A DNA stretch of 64,000 nt from an uncultured Sedimentitalea sp. GTDB lineage: Bacteria; Pseudomonadota; Alphaproteobacteria; Rhodobacterales; Rhodobacteraceae. The stretch lies in assembly GCA_947504115.1 (NCBI GenBank), contig CANNGH010000008.1:1-64000 (forward strand), in the 5' to 3' direction. Below, one piece after another: positions 24,140-33,890 of this stretch. The notes under the pieces are model-generated. The model was not told where the DNA came from, did no database searches, and worked only from the letters and a program-made list of their open reading frames with translations. Each line of letters starts with the position of its first letter. Within the stretch, counting starts at the first letter, position 1. A program made the translations under genes and the position numbers.

Positions 24140-25114
24140 CTATCTTGCCCGCAAGGCATCTGCATCCTGCGCGAGGAACCACTGATAGGTGTCGGCCAGC
24201 CCCTGTTCCAGCGCGATTGTCGCGCGCCAGCCCAGCCGCGCCAGCCGCGACACATCCATCAGCTTGCGCATGGTGCCGTCGGGTTTGGTGGCATCAAAGC
24301 TGATCCGGCCCTGAAACCCGGTCCCATCCGCCACCAGCCGCGCCAGATCGGCAATCGAAATATCGGTCCCGGTGCCGACATTGATATGGCTCAGCATAGG
24401 GTCTGTTTCCGCGTCATAGAGCCGCTTTTCGAGATCCAGCACGAAGAGCGAGGCCGCCGCCATGTCATCCACATGCAGGAATTCCCGGCGCGGCCGCCCG
24501 CTGCCCCAGACCGTGACTTCCCCGGCCCCGGCCTGCGCGGCCTCGTGAAAGCGGCGGATCAGCGCGGGCAGGACGTGAGAGTTCTCGGGATGGAAATTGT
24601 CGCCCGGCCCGTAAAGGTTGGTCGGCATCACGCTGCGGTAATCGCGCCCGTATTGCCGGTTATAGCTTTCGCACAGCTTGATCCCGGCGATCTTGGCGAT
24701 GGCATAGGGTTCGTTGGTGGGTTCCAGCGTGCCGGTCAGCAGCGCGTCCTCGGCCATGGGTTGCGCCGCGTCGCGCGGATAGATGCAGCTTGATCCCAGT
24801 TGCAGCAGCTTCTGCACCCCGGCCTCATGCGCCGCGTGGATCACGTTGGCCGCGATCATCAGGTTGTCGCGGATGAATTCAGCGGGATAGGTGTTGTTGG
24901 CGTGGATGCCGCCGACCTTTGCAGCCGCCAGAATGACCTGATCGGGGCGCTCCTGGTCCATGAAATCGCGCACCGCGCCCTGATCGGTCAGGTCCAGCTC
25001 GGCGGAGGAGCGGGTGATCAGCTCGATCTCCGCGCCCGCCTGCCGGCGCGCCTCGAGCGCGCGCAGGATCGCGCTGCCCACCATGCCGCGATGGCCTGCC
25101 ACATGGATGCGCAT
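24140..25114 (-). CDS. fcl: GDP-L-fucose synthase (324 aa)
   Basis: Short-chain dehydrogenase-type epimerase/reductase that turns GDP-4-keto-6-deoxymannose into GDP-L-fucose with NADPH. The N-terminal cofactor loop is [10 protein letters not shown]. The catalytic region shows [14 protein letters not shown] and the YxxxK pair in [10 protein letters not shown], and the substrate-binding [20 protein letters not shown] is intact. It abuts the stop codon of gmd with no intergenic base. Confidence 0.96.
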   Translation of the reverse strand: MRIHVAGHRGMVGSAILRALEARRQAGAEIELITRSSAELDLTDQGAVRDFMDQERPDQVILAAAKVGGIHANNTYPAEFIRDNLMIAANVIHAAHEAGVQKLLQLGSSCIYPRDAAQPMAEDALLTGTLEPTNEPYAIAKIAGIKLCESYNRQYGRDYRSVMPTNLYGPGDNFHPENSHVLPALIRRFHEAAQAGAGEVTVWGSGRPRREFLHVDDMAAASLFVLDLEKRLYDAETDPMLSHINVGTGTDISIADLARLVADGTGFQGRISFDATKPDGTMRKLMDVSRLARLGWRATIALEQGLADTYQWFLAQDADALRAR

Positions 25115-26236
25115 TCAGACCTCCAGACTGACAGGCAGGGACAGCCCGTGTTCTTTCAGCAGCGCGTGGCGGCGCGCGGTCTGCAGATCGCTTGCCACCA
25201 TCTCGGCGCACATCTCCTGCGCGGTGATCTCGGGCTCCCAGCCCAGAACGCGCCTGGCCTTGGCGGGATCGCCCAGCAGGGTCTCGACCTCGGCGGGGCG
25301 GAAATAGCGCGGGTCGATCCGCATCACCACATCGCCCACAGTGACCGCCGGGGCGGAGTCGCCGGTGACCGCCGCAACGGTGGCGATCTCGTCGACGCCC
25401 TGCCCGGAAAATTCCAGCACCAGACCCAGTTCGGCGGCCGCCCAGGTGATGAACTCGCGCACCGAATACTGCTTGCCCGTGGCAATCACGAAATCCTCGG
25501 GGGTCTCCTGTTGCAGCATCATCCACTGCATGCGCACGTAATCCCTGGCATGGCCCCAGTCGCGCAAGCTGTCGATATTGCCCATATAGAGACAGTCTTC
25601 GAGCCCTTGGGCGATATTGGCGAGGCCACGGGTGATCTTGCGGGTGACGAATGTCTCGCCGCGCCGGGGGCTCTCGTGATTGAACAGGATGCCGTTGCAG
25701 GCATAGATCCCGTAAGCCTCGCGGTAATTCACCGTGATCCAATAGGCATACATCTTGGCCACCGCGTAAGGCGAGCGCGGGTGAAACGGCGTGGTCTCGG
25801 TCTGCGGGGTTTCCTGCACCAGACCATAGAGTTCCGAGGTCGAGGCCTGATAGAACCGTGTCTTCTTTTCCAGCCCCAGAAACCGGATCGCCTCCAGCAG
25901 GCGCAGCGCGCCGATGGCATCGACATCGGCGGTATATTCGGGCGCTTCGAAACTGACCGCGACATGGGATTGCGCGCCCAGGTTATAGACCTCGTCGGGT
26001 TCGACCTCGCGCATGATGCGGGTCAGGTTGGAACTGTCGGTCAGGTCGCCGTAATGCAGGCGGAACCGGGCGTGATCGGTCTGCGGGTCCTCATAGATGT
26101 GATCGACCCGCTGGGTGTTGAACAGCGAGGCGCGGCGCTTGATCCCGTGCACCTCGTAACCCTTTTCCAGCAGGAATTCCGCCAGATAGGAGCCGTCCTG
26201 GCCGGTGACGCCGGTGATCAGGGCTGTGCGGGTCAT
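25115..26236 (-). CDS. gmd: GDP-mannose 4,6-dehydratase (373 aa)
   Basis: First committed enzyme of GDP-fucose synthesis. The NADP loop [19 protein letters not shown] and [14 protein letters not shown] are diagnostic. The catalytic serine/threonine and glutamate lie in ASTSELYG, and the YxxxK pair in [29 protein letters not shown] is the usual substrate loop. The length is typical. It is followed immediately by fcl and preceded by glf 25 bases upstream. Confidence 0.97.
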   Translation of the reverse strand: MTRTALITGVTGQDGSYLAEFLLEKGYEVHGIKRRASLFNTQRVDHIYEDPQTDHARFRLHYGDLTDSSNLTRIMREVEPDEVYNLGAQSHVAVSFEAPEYTADVDAIGALRLLEAIRFLGLEKKTRFYQASTSELYGLVQETPQTETTPFHPRSPYAVAKMYAYWITVNYREAYGIYACNGILFNHESPRRGETFVTRKITRGLANIAQGLEDCLYMGNIDSLRDWGHARDYVRMQWMMLQQETPEDFVIATGKQYSVREFITWAAAELGLVLEFSGQGVDEIATVAAVTGDSAPAVTVGDVVMRIDPRYFRPAEVETLLGDPAKARRVLGWEPEITAQEMCAEMVASDLQTARRHALLKEHGLSLPVSLEV

Positions 26237-26261
26237 GGAATCTCCGGAATGTTCGGGCGCC

Positions 26262-27608
<1,347 letters not shown>

Positions 27609-27641
27609 GCGGCAAGTTGAAGTAAAATTGGCAGAGTAGCT

Positions 27642-28067
27642 ATGATCAGATTGAATTTACGCCCCCTGTGGCTTTGTGTGGTTGCAACGTTGTCTGCCTG
27701 TGGCGGCAATATGCAGGGAGTTGTGCGCGGCACAGGGCAACCTGTTCTATTTGCCTACGAGCAAGGCATGTCGAGCGACAGCTTGACGACGGAGATCGGG
27801 GGAGAAAAGTTCGCGGGCAAATCCGTGATGCGAGGTGCTTCCACGACCGTCGGAACGGCATTCGGAAATGCAATTGATGGCACTTTCGGCACGTCCACTT
27901 TGGTGGGGTCAGGTTATACAGGCGATTTTGTTGCTCTGCTGATCGGAAACCGAGGTTCGACCCTTTCTTGCCAGCTTCAATATGCGGATTCGAGCGGCTT
28001 AACGACTGCTGGCGGTGTTGGTATATGCCAACATAGCGACGGGCGGATCATCGACGTGATTTGGTAA
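27642..28067 (+). CDS. Small lipoprotein (141 aa)
   Basis: Signal peptide with lipobox: LCVVATLSACGG near residues 11-22, the cysteine being residue 20. Diacylation and membrane anchoring are expected. The mature part is glycine/serine-rich and ends CQLQYADSSG...GGVGICQHSDGRIIDVIW, a pattern I associate with uncharacterised Rhodobacteraceae lipoproteins. Base composition is visibly more AT-rich than its neighbours, which hints at a different history. Monocistronic, convergent with the amphi-Trp gene. Function unknown. Confidence 0.75.
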   Translation: MIRLNLRPLWLCVVATLSACGGNMQGVVRGTGQPVLFAYEQGMSSDSLTTEIGGEKFAGKSVMRGASTTVGTAFGNAIDGTFGTSTLVGSGYTGDFVALLIGNRGSTLSCQLQYADSSGLTTAGGVGICQHSDGRIIDVIW

Positions 28068-28103
28068 CTTATGCCCTGCCCATGGGTCTCGAGCCCGGGT
28101 GTC

Positions 28104-28376
28104 TTATTCCAGCTCGATACCGGTCGGCCCCTCCATGTCGTCGTACCACTTCATCTCTATCTCGAGGCTGTGGCGGATGCCGCGCCGTTTTTGTTCATCC
28201 TCGAGCTTGATTTCCAGAACCATGTGACCGGGCAGGACAACCTCCTGCGCGGTTTCACCCCGGCGCAACGTGACCGCGCCGCTTTCCACCTTGTCGGCCA
28301 ACTCACGCAGAAAGGCCGCGACGCCGCTGCGAGGGCGGGTATCCTTGGCGCTGAACAAGACAGTCTCACGGGTCAT
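28104..28376 (-). CDS. Amphi-Trp domain protein (90 aa)
   Basis: Small cytoplasmic protein whose layout matches the amphi-Trp family: helix SGVAAFLRELADKVESGAV, then strands VTLRRGETAQEVVLPGHM, VLEIKLEDEQK and HSLEIEMKWYD with the terminal Trp. A strong AGGAGGAGTATGAG precedes the ATG. No biochemical function is established for the family. It stands alone between the lipoprotein and a decayed transporter fragment. Confidence 0.8.
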   Translation of the reverse strand: MTRETVLFSAKDTRPRSGVAAFLRELADKVESGAVTLRRGETAQEVVLPGHMVLEIKLEDEQKRRGIRHSLEIEMKWYDDMEGPTGIELE

Positions 28377-28627
28377 CTCATACTCCTCCTGATGATTTTA
28401 TTACGGCGACGCGGGAACCGTGGATTCAACCATCATATGGACGTGTCACCGTGACGACTCAAGGCTGGCGTCCGATCTGAAAACGGAGCATTTCTTCCAT
28501 AAAGTGTTCAGCCTTGTGCTCGCAAACCAACGGCAGAGGGCATTTCTTCGAGGCGCATACGCCTGTTCCTCCTCGGCCACGGCCAGGATCTCGCGATAGA
28601 CCCGACCGTCGCGGATGATGTAACGCA

Positions 28628-28819
28628 CCGCCAGATGCCCATATGCGACCGGCGATAGCCCCAGGTCCAGGCGACGACGCCGGTGATCAGGATGCCGAGC
28701 CAGCGGGATCTGCGGGGTGAAATCGTCGAACACGAAAAGCTGGGTCATCAGCAGGCCAGCGTCAGCGCGATCGGCAGGATGGCCATCGCAAGCGACGGCT
28801 TGGGCACCTCGTCCACCAT
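28628..28819 (-). pseudogene. Remnant of an NhaC-like Na+/H+ antiporter N-terminus
   Basis: Three short pieces in three frames read as one membrane-protein start. MVDEVPKPSLAMAILPIALT with LAC lies in frame from the ATG at 28819 to a stop at 28750. TQLFVFDDFTPQIPLA follows in a second frame, and LGILITGVVAWTWGYRRSHM in a third. Joined, they resemble the first two transmembrane segments of NhaC-family antiporters. The remaining roughly 400 codons are absent. The match is from memory of the family pattern and the identity is tentative; the frameshifted state is plain in the sequence. Confidence 0.4.
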
Positions 28820-29148
28820 GGCGTGTCCCTTTCAAGGGAGCCGGCGCCGGTGGCCGGGCCTGTGATCGCGCTCTGGTCATGATCATTGTCGCCACCGTGA
28901 CCTTCGGTCAAGGCTTTCCGCCCCGCGTCCGGGCGGTCCGGGATCGCGAAACCCCGCGAAAACGCCGCCCGCAGATTGTCTCGCCGGGCAAAATCTCCTA
29001 AGGCGCTGCTACCCGATCGATACCGTCCGGAGCAGGAAGGAGAGCCCGCAAGAATGTCTGCCATCGCAAGGCGCGGAACACCCGTTTTCCTGCCGGATGC
29101 GGACCTGCGGCCACCGCCAGACGATCCCGGCCCGCGGAGTTGCCGGCC
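28820..29148. other. Intergenic region with a possible leader ORF
   Basis: About 330 bases between the antiporter remnant and the first sulfotransferase-like gene. A 32-codon frame starting at 29054 after AGGAAGGAG ends in a TGA at 29150-29152 that overlaps the ATG of the next gene (ATGA). Otherwise nothing is recognised. Confidence 0.4.
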
Positions 29149-30231
29149 ATGAAGGTCGTCATCCATTTCGGCCATCACAAGGTGGGCTCGACCGCGCTGC
29201 AGGCCTTCCTGTCGCGCAATCACCGGCGCCTTCTCGACCGCGGCATCCTCTACCCCGCCGTCGAGAGCGAAGGGCTGTGCCACGCGCTGGCGGGGGCGCT
29301 GAAAAAGGGCGACGCGGCCGGATTGAACGACATCAACATCCGCGAACCCCATAACGCGCTCGCCTTCCGGATGCTGGGGCAGACCCCAGCCTGGCATGGC
29401 GACCTGCCCGCGGTCGCCCAGATGATCCGGACCCTGCGCCTGCAGGTCCGGTATCTGAAACCGCACACGGTGCTGCTGTGTTCGGAGGTGATGTCGCATT
29501 TCGGGCCCCATCCGCAGAACCTGATCGCGCGGCTGAAGGCCATCTTTCCCGATGCCGAATACGAACTTTACTGCGTGTTGCGCCGCCCGGACGATTACCT
29601 GGTTTCCTGGCACGGGCAGCGGCTGCGGTTCGGTCACCGGGTCCCGGCCCTGCGCGACGGCATCGCGCCCTATGCCGACACGATCCATTTCGACTATCAC
29701 AAGCTGCTGGCCCCCTGGGTGGCGCAGTTTCCGCAGGCGCCGATCCATGTGCGCCCCTATGGCGACATCCTGAAGGCGGGCGGATCGGTGCAGGATTTCA
29801 TGGCCACCACCTCGGTCGCCTTCCCCCGCAGGCTGACCCGGCCCGGCCAGGCCAATGCCAGCTTTCCGCGCGCGGCCATGGAGATCATCCGTCGCGGCAA
29901 TCGCGATCTCGAACGTCCGGCGGCCCAGGCCCTCAGGGGATATTTCATGTCCCCGACCAACGGGCTGAAACCGGCCCCCAACAGCGATGTCGAGATGTTC
30001 GGCGCCGCGCACCGGGCCGAGATGGCCGCGCTTTTCGCCCCGATCCACGATTATCTTTGCGCCCTCACCGGCAGCGATTTCTTTCCCGATATCGACCGGG
30101 TGACACAATGCCGCCCGATCCCCGAAACCGAGGCGATGGGCGACCTGCTGGCGCAGATCGACCCGGCCACCCTGGCGGATGCGGATGCGCGCGATTTCAT
30201 CCGCCGCCTGCAACACGCCCCCGCGGCCTGA
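29149..30231 (+). CDS. Sulfotransferase-like protein, first copy (360 aa)
   Basis: The N-terminus KVVIHFGHHKVGSTALQAFL fits the PAPS 5'-phosphosulfate loop of sulfotransferase-like P-loop proteins. Near residues 140-155 LRRPDDYLVSWHGQRLRFG matches the RRxDD..LS motif shared with the second copy at 32.1 kb. ATG 29149 follows GGAG at nine bases; a TTG three codons earlier is less likely. It precedes the galactofuranosyltransferase-like gene by 23 bases, and both are probably in one operon with the second sulfotransferase. A role in sulfating the cell-surface glycan is inferred from context. Confidence 0.75.
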   Translation: MKVVIHFGHHKVGSTALQAFLSRNHRRLLDRGILYPAVESEGLCHALAGALKKGDAAGLNDINIREPHNALAFRMLGQTPAWHGDLPAVAQMIRTLRLQVRYLKPHTVLLCSEVMSHFGPHPQNLIARLKAIFPDAEYELYCVLRRPDDYLVSWHGQRLRFGHRVPALRDGIAPYADTIHFDYHKLLAPWVAQFPQAPIHVRPYGDILKAGGSVQDFMATTSVAFPRRLTRPGQANASFPRAAMEIIRRGNRDLERPAAQALRGYFMSPTNGLKPAPNSDVEMFGAAHRAEMAALFAPIHDYLCALTGSDFFPDIDRVTQCRPIPETEAMGDLLAQIDPATLADADARDFIRRLQHAPAA

Positions 30232-30254
30232 GCTGCGCTTCCGGAGATGCCCAG

Positions 30255-32081
30255 ATGATCACCCTGCAGAATTTCACCTTGCCCGAACCGGGCATCTGCA
30301 CCGAGCACGATCTGTATTACCGGGCATCCGGTCCGGTCGGGTATTCGCAAAACCGCGGCGAGATCCGGCTGGGCCGGGGCGGGCGGCTGACGCTGGACAC
30401 CTATTTCAACCTGCTCAATATCGGCAAGTGGCACGCGCAGTGCGCGCTCGACGGGCTGTGGGCCGAGATCGCGGGCAGCGGCCTGGTCGAGATCCGCATC
30501 CTGCAGGCCTTCCCCGCGCGCTCCTGGGAGATCCTTTATTGCGAGGTCGCGACCCTCGATCCCGCCACCCCGCATCGCGCGGACCTGTCGCATTACGCCG
30601 CCAGCGCGCCGGTGCAGGGGCTGATCTACATCGAGATCACGGCGCTTGGCGATGACGGCGCCACGATCACCGGGGGCCGCTTCGCCACCGCGGCCCAGCC
30701 CGCCGACTGGCCGGACCTGGCGGTCAGCATCACCACCTTCAGGCGCGAGGATCAGGTGCGCGACACCGTTGCCCGGCTGAACGGGTTCCTTGCCACATTC
30801 GAACACGGCGATCGTGTCCGGGTGCAGGTGGTCGATAACGGCGACAGCGCCGACATCCCGGAAACCGACCGGGTGCGTGTCATCGCCAATCCCAATTACG
30901 GCGGCGCGGGCGGCTTCGCGCGCGGCCTGCTCGAGGCCGAACGCGCCGGGTGCAGCCATTGCCTGTTCATGGATGACGACGCCGCCTTCCACATGGAGAA
31001 CATCGCCCGCACCTATGTCTTCCTGGCGCTGGCGAAAGACCCGAAAACCGCCGTGGCGGGCGCGATGATCAACAACACCCACAAATGGGCGATGTGGGAG
31101 AACGGCGCGGTCTTCGACGGGCTCTGCCGTCCGCTGCATGGCGGCACCGACCTGCGCGACCGCGCGGCGGTCTTCGCGATGGAGAACGAGTCGGCACAGA
31201 CCCCGCCGCCGACCTTCTATGGCGGCTGGTGGTTCTTCGCCTTCGCCATCGAAAAGGTGCGCCACCACCCGTTCCCGTTCTTCGTGCGCGGCGACGACAT
31301 CTCGTTCTCGCTGATGAACGATTTCGACATCTGCACGCTGAACGGCGTGGTGTCGTTCCAGGACGATTTCACCGAAAAGGAAAGCGCCCAGACCCTGTAT
31401 CTGGACCTGCGCAACCATCTGATCCACCATCTGGTTTCGGACAAGTTGAGCCGCCCCGCGCTCGGCACCGCCAGGATCGCGCTGCGGTTCATCATGCGCT
31501 CTCTGCTGCGGTTTCACTACGAAGCCGCCGCCGCGCAATTGCTGTCCTGGCAGGATGTGATGCAGGGGCCGCAATTCTTCGACGACAACATCGACATGGC
31601 CGAACGCCGCGCCGCCATCAAGACAATGATGCGGACCGAGGTCTGGAAAGATGTCCAAGACCTTGATCTGACCGAACGCCGCAGGAAAACGCTGAAGCCG
31701 CGCGACAAACTGCACCGGCTGGGGGTCTGGACGCTGAACGGCCACCTGGTGCCGTTTTCCGCGCGCCGCTGGGACCGGATCGTGCTGGGCATCGGCGAAC
31801 GCGGCATCGTGTTCCCCGCTTTCGGCGCCGCCCGGATCACCTATCTGAACACCGCTCGCGACAAGGGCTATACCGTCGCCCAGTCCAAGCGCGAATTCTT
31901 CTCGATCTGCTGGCAGATGAGCCAAACTCTGTGGCGCTTTTTGCGCCAGCACGACGAATTGAAGGCGGCCTATCGCGACGGCTATGACGGCAGGACCAGC
32001 CGGGCCTATTGGGAAAAGGCGCTATTGGAGCAGCCCCCGTCCCCCCAACCACGAAACCATCAAGAGAAAAACTGCGCATGA
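30255..32081 (+). CDS. GlfT2-like galactofuranosyltransferase, GT2 family (608 aa)
   Basis: The N-terminal strand-rich domain (residues 1-150) is followed by a GT-A domain. SITTFRRED is near 158-166, the DDD metal-binding motif is at 240-242 (LFMDDDAAF), GWWFF is at 324-328 and the catalytic GDDISFSL at 346-353. An alpha-helical C-terminal part of about 200 residues follows. This domain order and length are those of mycobacterial GlfT2-type galactofuranan polymerases, which use UDP-galactofuranose. A glf gene is 3 kb away. GGAG lies ten bases before the ATG. The gene overlaps the next sulfotransferase by four bases (ATGA). A galactofuranose donor is strongly suggested but not proven. Confidence 0.85.
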   Translation: MITLQNFTLPEPGICTEHDLYYRASGPVGYSQNRGEIRLGRGGRLTLDTYFNLLNIGKWHAQCALDGLWAEIAGSGLVEIRILQAFPARSWEILYCEVATLDPATPHRADLSHYAASAPVQGLIYIEITALGDDGATITGGRFATAAQPADWPDLAVSITTFRREDQVRDTVARLNGFLATFEHGDRVRVQVVDNGDSADIPETDRVRVIANPNYGGAGGFARGLLEAERAGCSHCLFMDDDAAFHMENIARTYVFLALAKDPKTAVAGAMINNTHKWAMWENGAVFDGLCRPLHGGTDLRDRAAVFAMENESAQTPPPTFYGGWWFFAFAIEKVRHHPFPFFVRGDDISFSLMNDFDICTLNGVVSFQDDFTEKESAQTLYLDLRNHLIHHLVSDKLSRPALGTARIALRFIMRSLLRFHYEAAAAQLLSWQDVMQGPQFFDDNIDMAERRAAIKTMMRTEVWKDVQDLDLTERRRKTLKPRDKLHRLGVWTLNGHLVPFSARRWDRIVLGIGERGIVFPAFGAARITYLNTARDKGYTVAQSKREFFSICWQMSQTLWRFLRQHDELKAAYRDGYDGRTSRAYWEKALLEQPPSPQPRNHQEKNCA

Positions 32082-33106
32082 AACTCGTCTGTCATATCGG
32101 CACGCCCAAGACCGCCTCGACCTTTCTGCAGAACACCGTCGTCGAGAACCGCGACTGGTTCGGTCGCAACGGCGTGATCTATCCCGATCTGATGTCGCCT
32201 ATTCCCAATCATATCACTCTGTTTTATGCCGCAAGCGAGCACATTCACGACTTTGCCCGCGAGCATGGATTGAAATCGCGCGAGGATGTGCTGCACTTTC
32301 GCAAAAAAATGAACAAGACGATCTCTGACCAGATCGCGCAGGCTCCGGCAAATGTTCACACTATGCTCATTTCATCAGAGAACCTGACCGGGAACCTGCA
32401 CGGCCCGGAAAGCATCCAGAATCTAGGCGACATCCTGAAACCGCATTTCGACGACATCAGGATCGTCGTCTATCTGCGCCGCCAGGACGATGCCATCCTC
32501 AGCATGTATGGCGAGTACATGCGCAAGGGGTTCAACGGCATGAGTTTTCCCGAATTCGTCGAGGCCTGTCTCGGGCGACCTAGCCCCACGCCCTACCTCT
32601 ATTATCGCCGCTTGCTCTCCACCTGGATCGACATTTTCGGCAAGGACGCGCTGGACGTGCGCCTGTTCGACCGCGACCGCCTGGCCGGGGGCGACATCCT
32701 GCGCGATTTCCTGACGGCGGTGCTGGGCCCCGACCGTCCCGATACGTCGGGGATCCGGCCCGCGGCGGCGGACAATACCGGGCTTGCCGCGCCGGTGCTG
32801 GAATTCCTGCACCGGATGTATCCCTACATCCCGAGGCGCAGGAACGACGCGCTGAACATGGACCGGGTGAGGCTGTCGGACCGCATCGACGCCCTGCCCG
32901 CCACGCCGCGCCCGCGCATGGCGCCCGAGCAGTCGCAGCGGATCATGGACCATTTCCGCCCCGCCAACACCTGGCTGCGCGAGACGTTCTTTCCCGATTG
33001 CGACGGTGCGGTCTTTCCCGACCGCGCCCCCGGCGACGGCGACAGCAACATGGGGCAGATCAGCATCGCGCAATTCGCGGAATATGCCGGGCGGCTGTTC
33101 ACCTGA
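32078..33106 (+). CDS. Sulfotransferase-like protein, second copy (342 aa)
   Basis: Related in design to the gene at 29.1 kb. The N-terminal phosphosulfate loop is KLVCHIGTPKTASTFLQNTV, and a central VVYLRRQDDAILSMYGEYMR follows. No signal peptide or membrane helix, so it acts in the cytoplasm on a carrier-linked or nucleotide-bound intermediate. Its ATG overlaps the stop of the GlfT2-like gene, indicating coupled translation. The central part (about 32200-32400) is less GC-rich than its surroundings. Substrate unknown; sulfation of the galactofuranose-containing glycan is inference. Confidence 0.78.
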   Translation: MKLVCHIGTPKTASTFLQNTVVENRDWFGRNGVIYPDLMSPIPNHITLFYAASEHIHDFAREHGLKSREDVLHFRKKMNKTISDQIAQAPANVHTMLISSENLTGNLHGPESIQNLGDILKPHFDDIRIVVYLRRQDDAILSMYGEYMRKGFNGMSFPEFVEACLGRPSPTPYLYYRRLLSTWIDIFGKDALDVRLFDRDRLAGGDILRDFLTAVLGPDRPDTSGIRPAAADNTGLAAPVLEFLHRMYPYIPRRRNDALNMDRVRLSDRIDALPATPRPRMAPEQSQRIMDHFRPANTWLRETFFPDCDGAVFPDRAPGDGDSNMGQISIAQFAEYAGRLFT

Positions 33107-33112
33107 GCGCGG

Positions 33113-33766
33113 TCAGGCCATCAGCTCCTGATGCAGCGCGATGGCCTTTTCCAGATCGTCGAAATAGCTGATCCGCCCCTGTTCCAGCACCAGCCCGGAA
33201 TCGCAGAACTGGCGCAGCTGGTCCATCGCGTGGCTGACCATGATCGCGCTGGATTGCTTCATCCGCTCCTTGAACAGGGCGTGGCTCTTGCGTTTGAACA
33301 CCGCGTCGCCCACCGCCGTCACCTCGTCCACCAGGTAGGTGTCAAAGCGGATGCCCATCGAGGTGCCGAAGGTCAGGCGCGAGCGCATGCCGGCGGAATA
33401 GCTGCGCACCGGCATGTGGAAATACCTGCCCAGTTCGGTGAAATCCTCGACGAAATCCAGCAGGCTGTCGGTATCCACGCCATAGATCCGCGCGATGAAG
33501 CGCACGTTCTGCGCGCCGGTCAGTTCGCGGTGGAACGAGCCGCCGAACCCCACCGGCCACGAGATGCTGCCATCGGACCGGATCTGCCCGCGATCGGGGC
33601 GCATGGTGCCTGCGATCATCTGCAACAGGGTCGATTTCCCCGCCCCGTTGCGCCCCAGCAGCGCCAGCGAGCGCCCCGAGGGCAGGGTGATGTCCAGATC
33701 GTCGATCACCAGCTTGCGCTCGCCGCGGATGCGGAAGGACTTGGTGACATGTTCAAACTGGATCAT
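33113..33766 (-). CDS. kpsT: Capsular polysaccharide ABC exporter ATPase, KpsT-like (217 aa)
   Basis: ATPase of an ABC-2 polysaccharide exporter. Walker A is GRNGAGKST, the signature region is SYSAGMRSRL and Walker B is YLVDEVTAVGD. The short length without a C-terminal carbohydrate-binding domain is that of KpsT/BexA/CtrD rather than Wzt. Partner permease is kpsM at 35.3 kb and adaptor kpsE at 33.9 kb. It ends only six bases from the convergent sulfotransferase gene. Confidence 0.93.
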   Translation of the reverse strand: MIQFEHVTKSFRIRGERKLVIDDLDITLPSGRSLALLGRNGAGKSTLLQMIAGTMRPDRGQIRSDGSISWPVGFGGSFHRELTGAQNVRFIARIYGVDTDSLLDFVEDFTELGRYFHMPVRSYSAGMRSRLTFGTSMGIRFDTYLVDEVTAVGDAVFKRKSHALFKERMKQSSAIMVSHAMDQLRQFCDSGLVLEQGRISYFDDLEKAIALHQELMA

Positions 33767-33802
33767 CTCAGGCGATTGCCCCGCAATCGCCGCAAACCGG
33801 CA

Positions 33803-33823
33803 GGGTATTGCAAAGCAATACCC
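33803..33823 (-). other. Perfect hairpin in the kpsE-kpsT gap
   Basis: GGGTATTGC and GCAATACCC are perfect nine-base arms around AAA. No T-run follows on either strand, so a simple terminator is unlikely. It lies in the 124-base gap between kpsE and kpsT and could be an mRNA-processing or attenuation element. Confidence 0.45.
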
Positions 33824-33890
33824 GAGAGGCGGGCCCTCCCCCTGCGATCACTCGGCAGCGCGTCGTTGTCTCTCATGCCACCCCTCCCCC

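Noticed and set aside
28446-28895. 149-codon minus-strand frame
   Set aside because: It crosses the frameshifted antiporter remnant in a mixed frame; its middle part is one piece of the pseudogene and the rest looks non-coding.
29478-30254. Long N-terminal extension of the GlfT2-like gene
   Set aside because: The extra 259 codons overlap the sulfotransferase gene in another frame; the ATG at 30255 has its own GGAG and gives the expected GlfT2 length.
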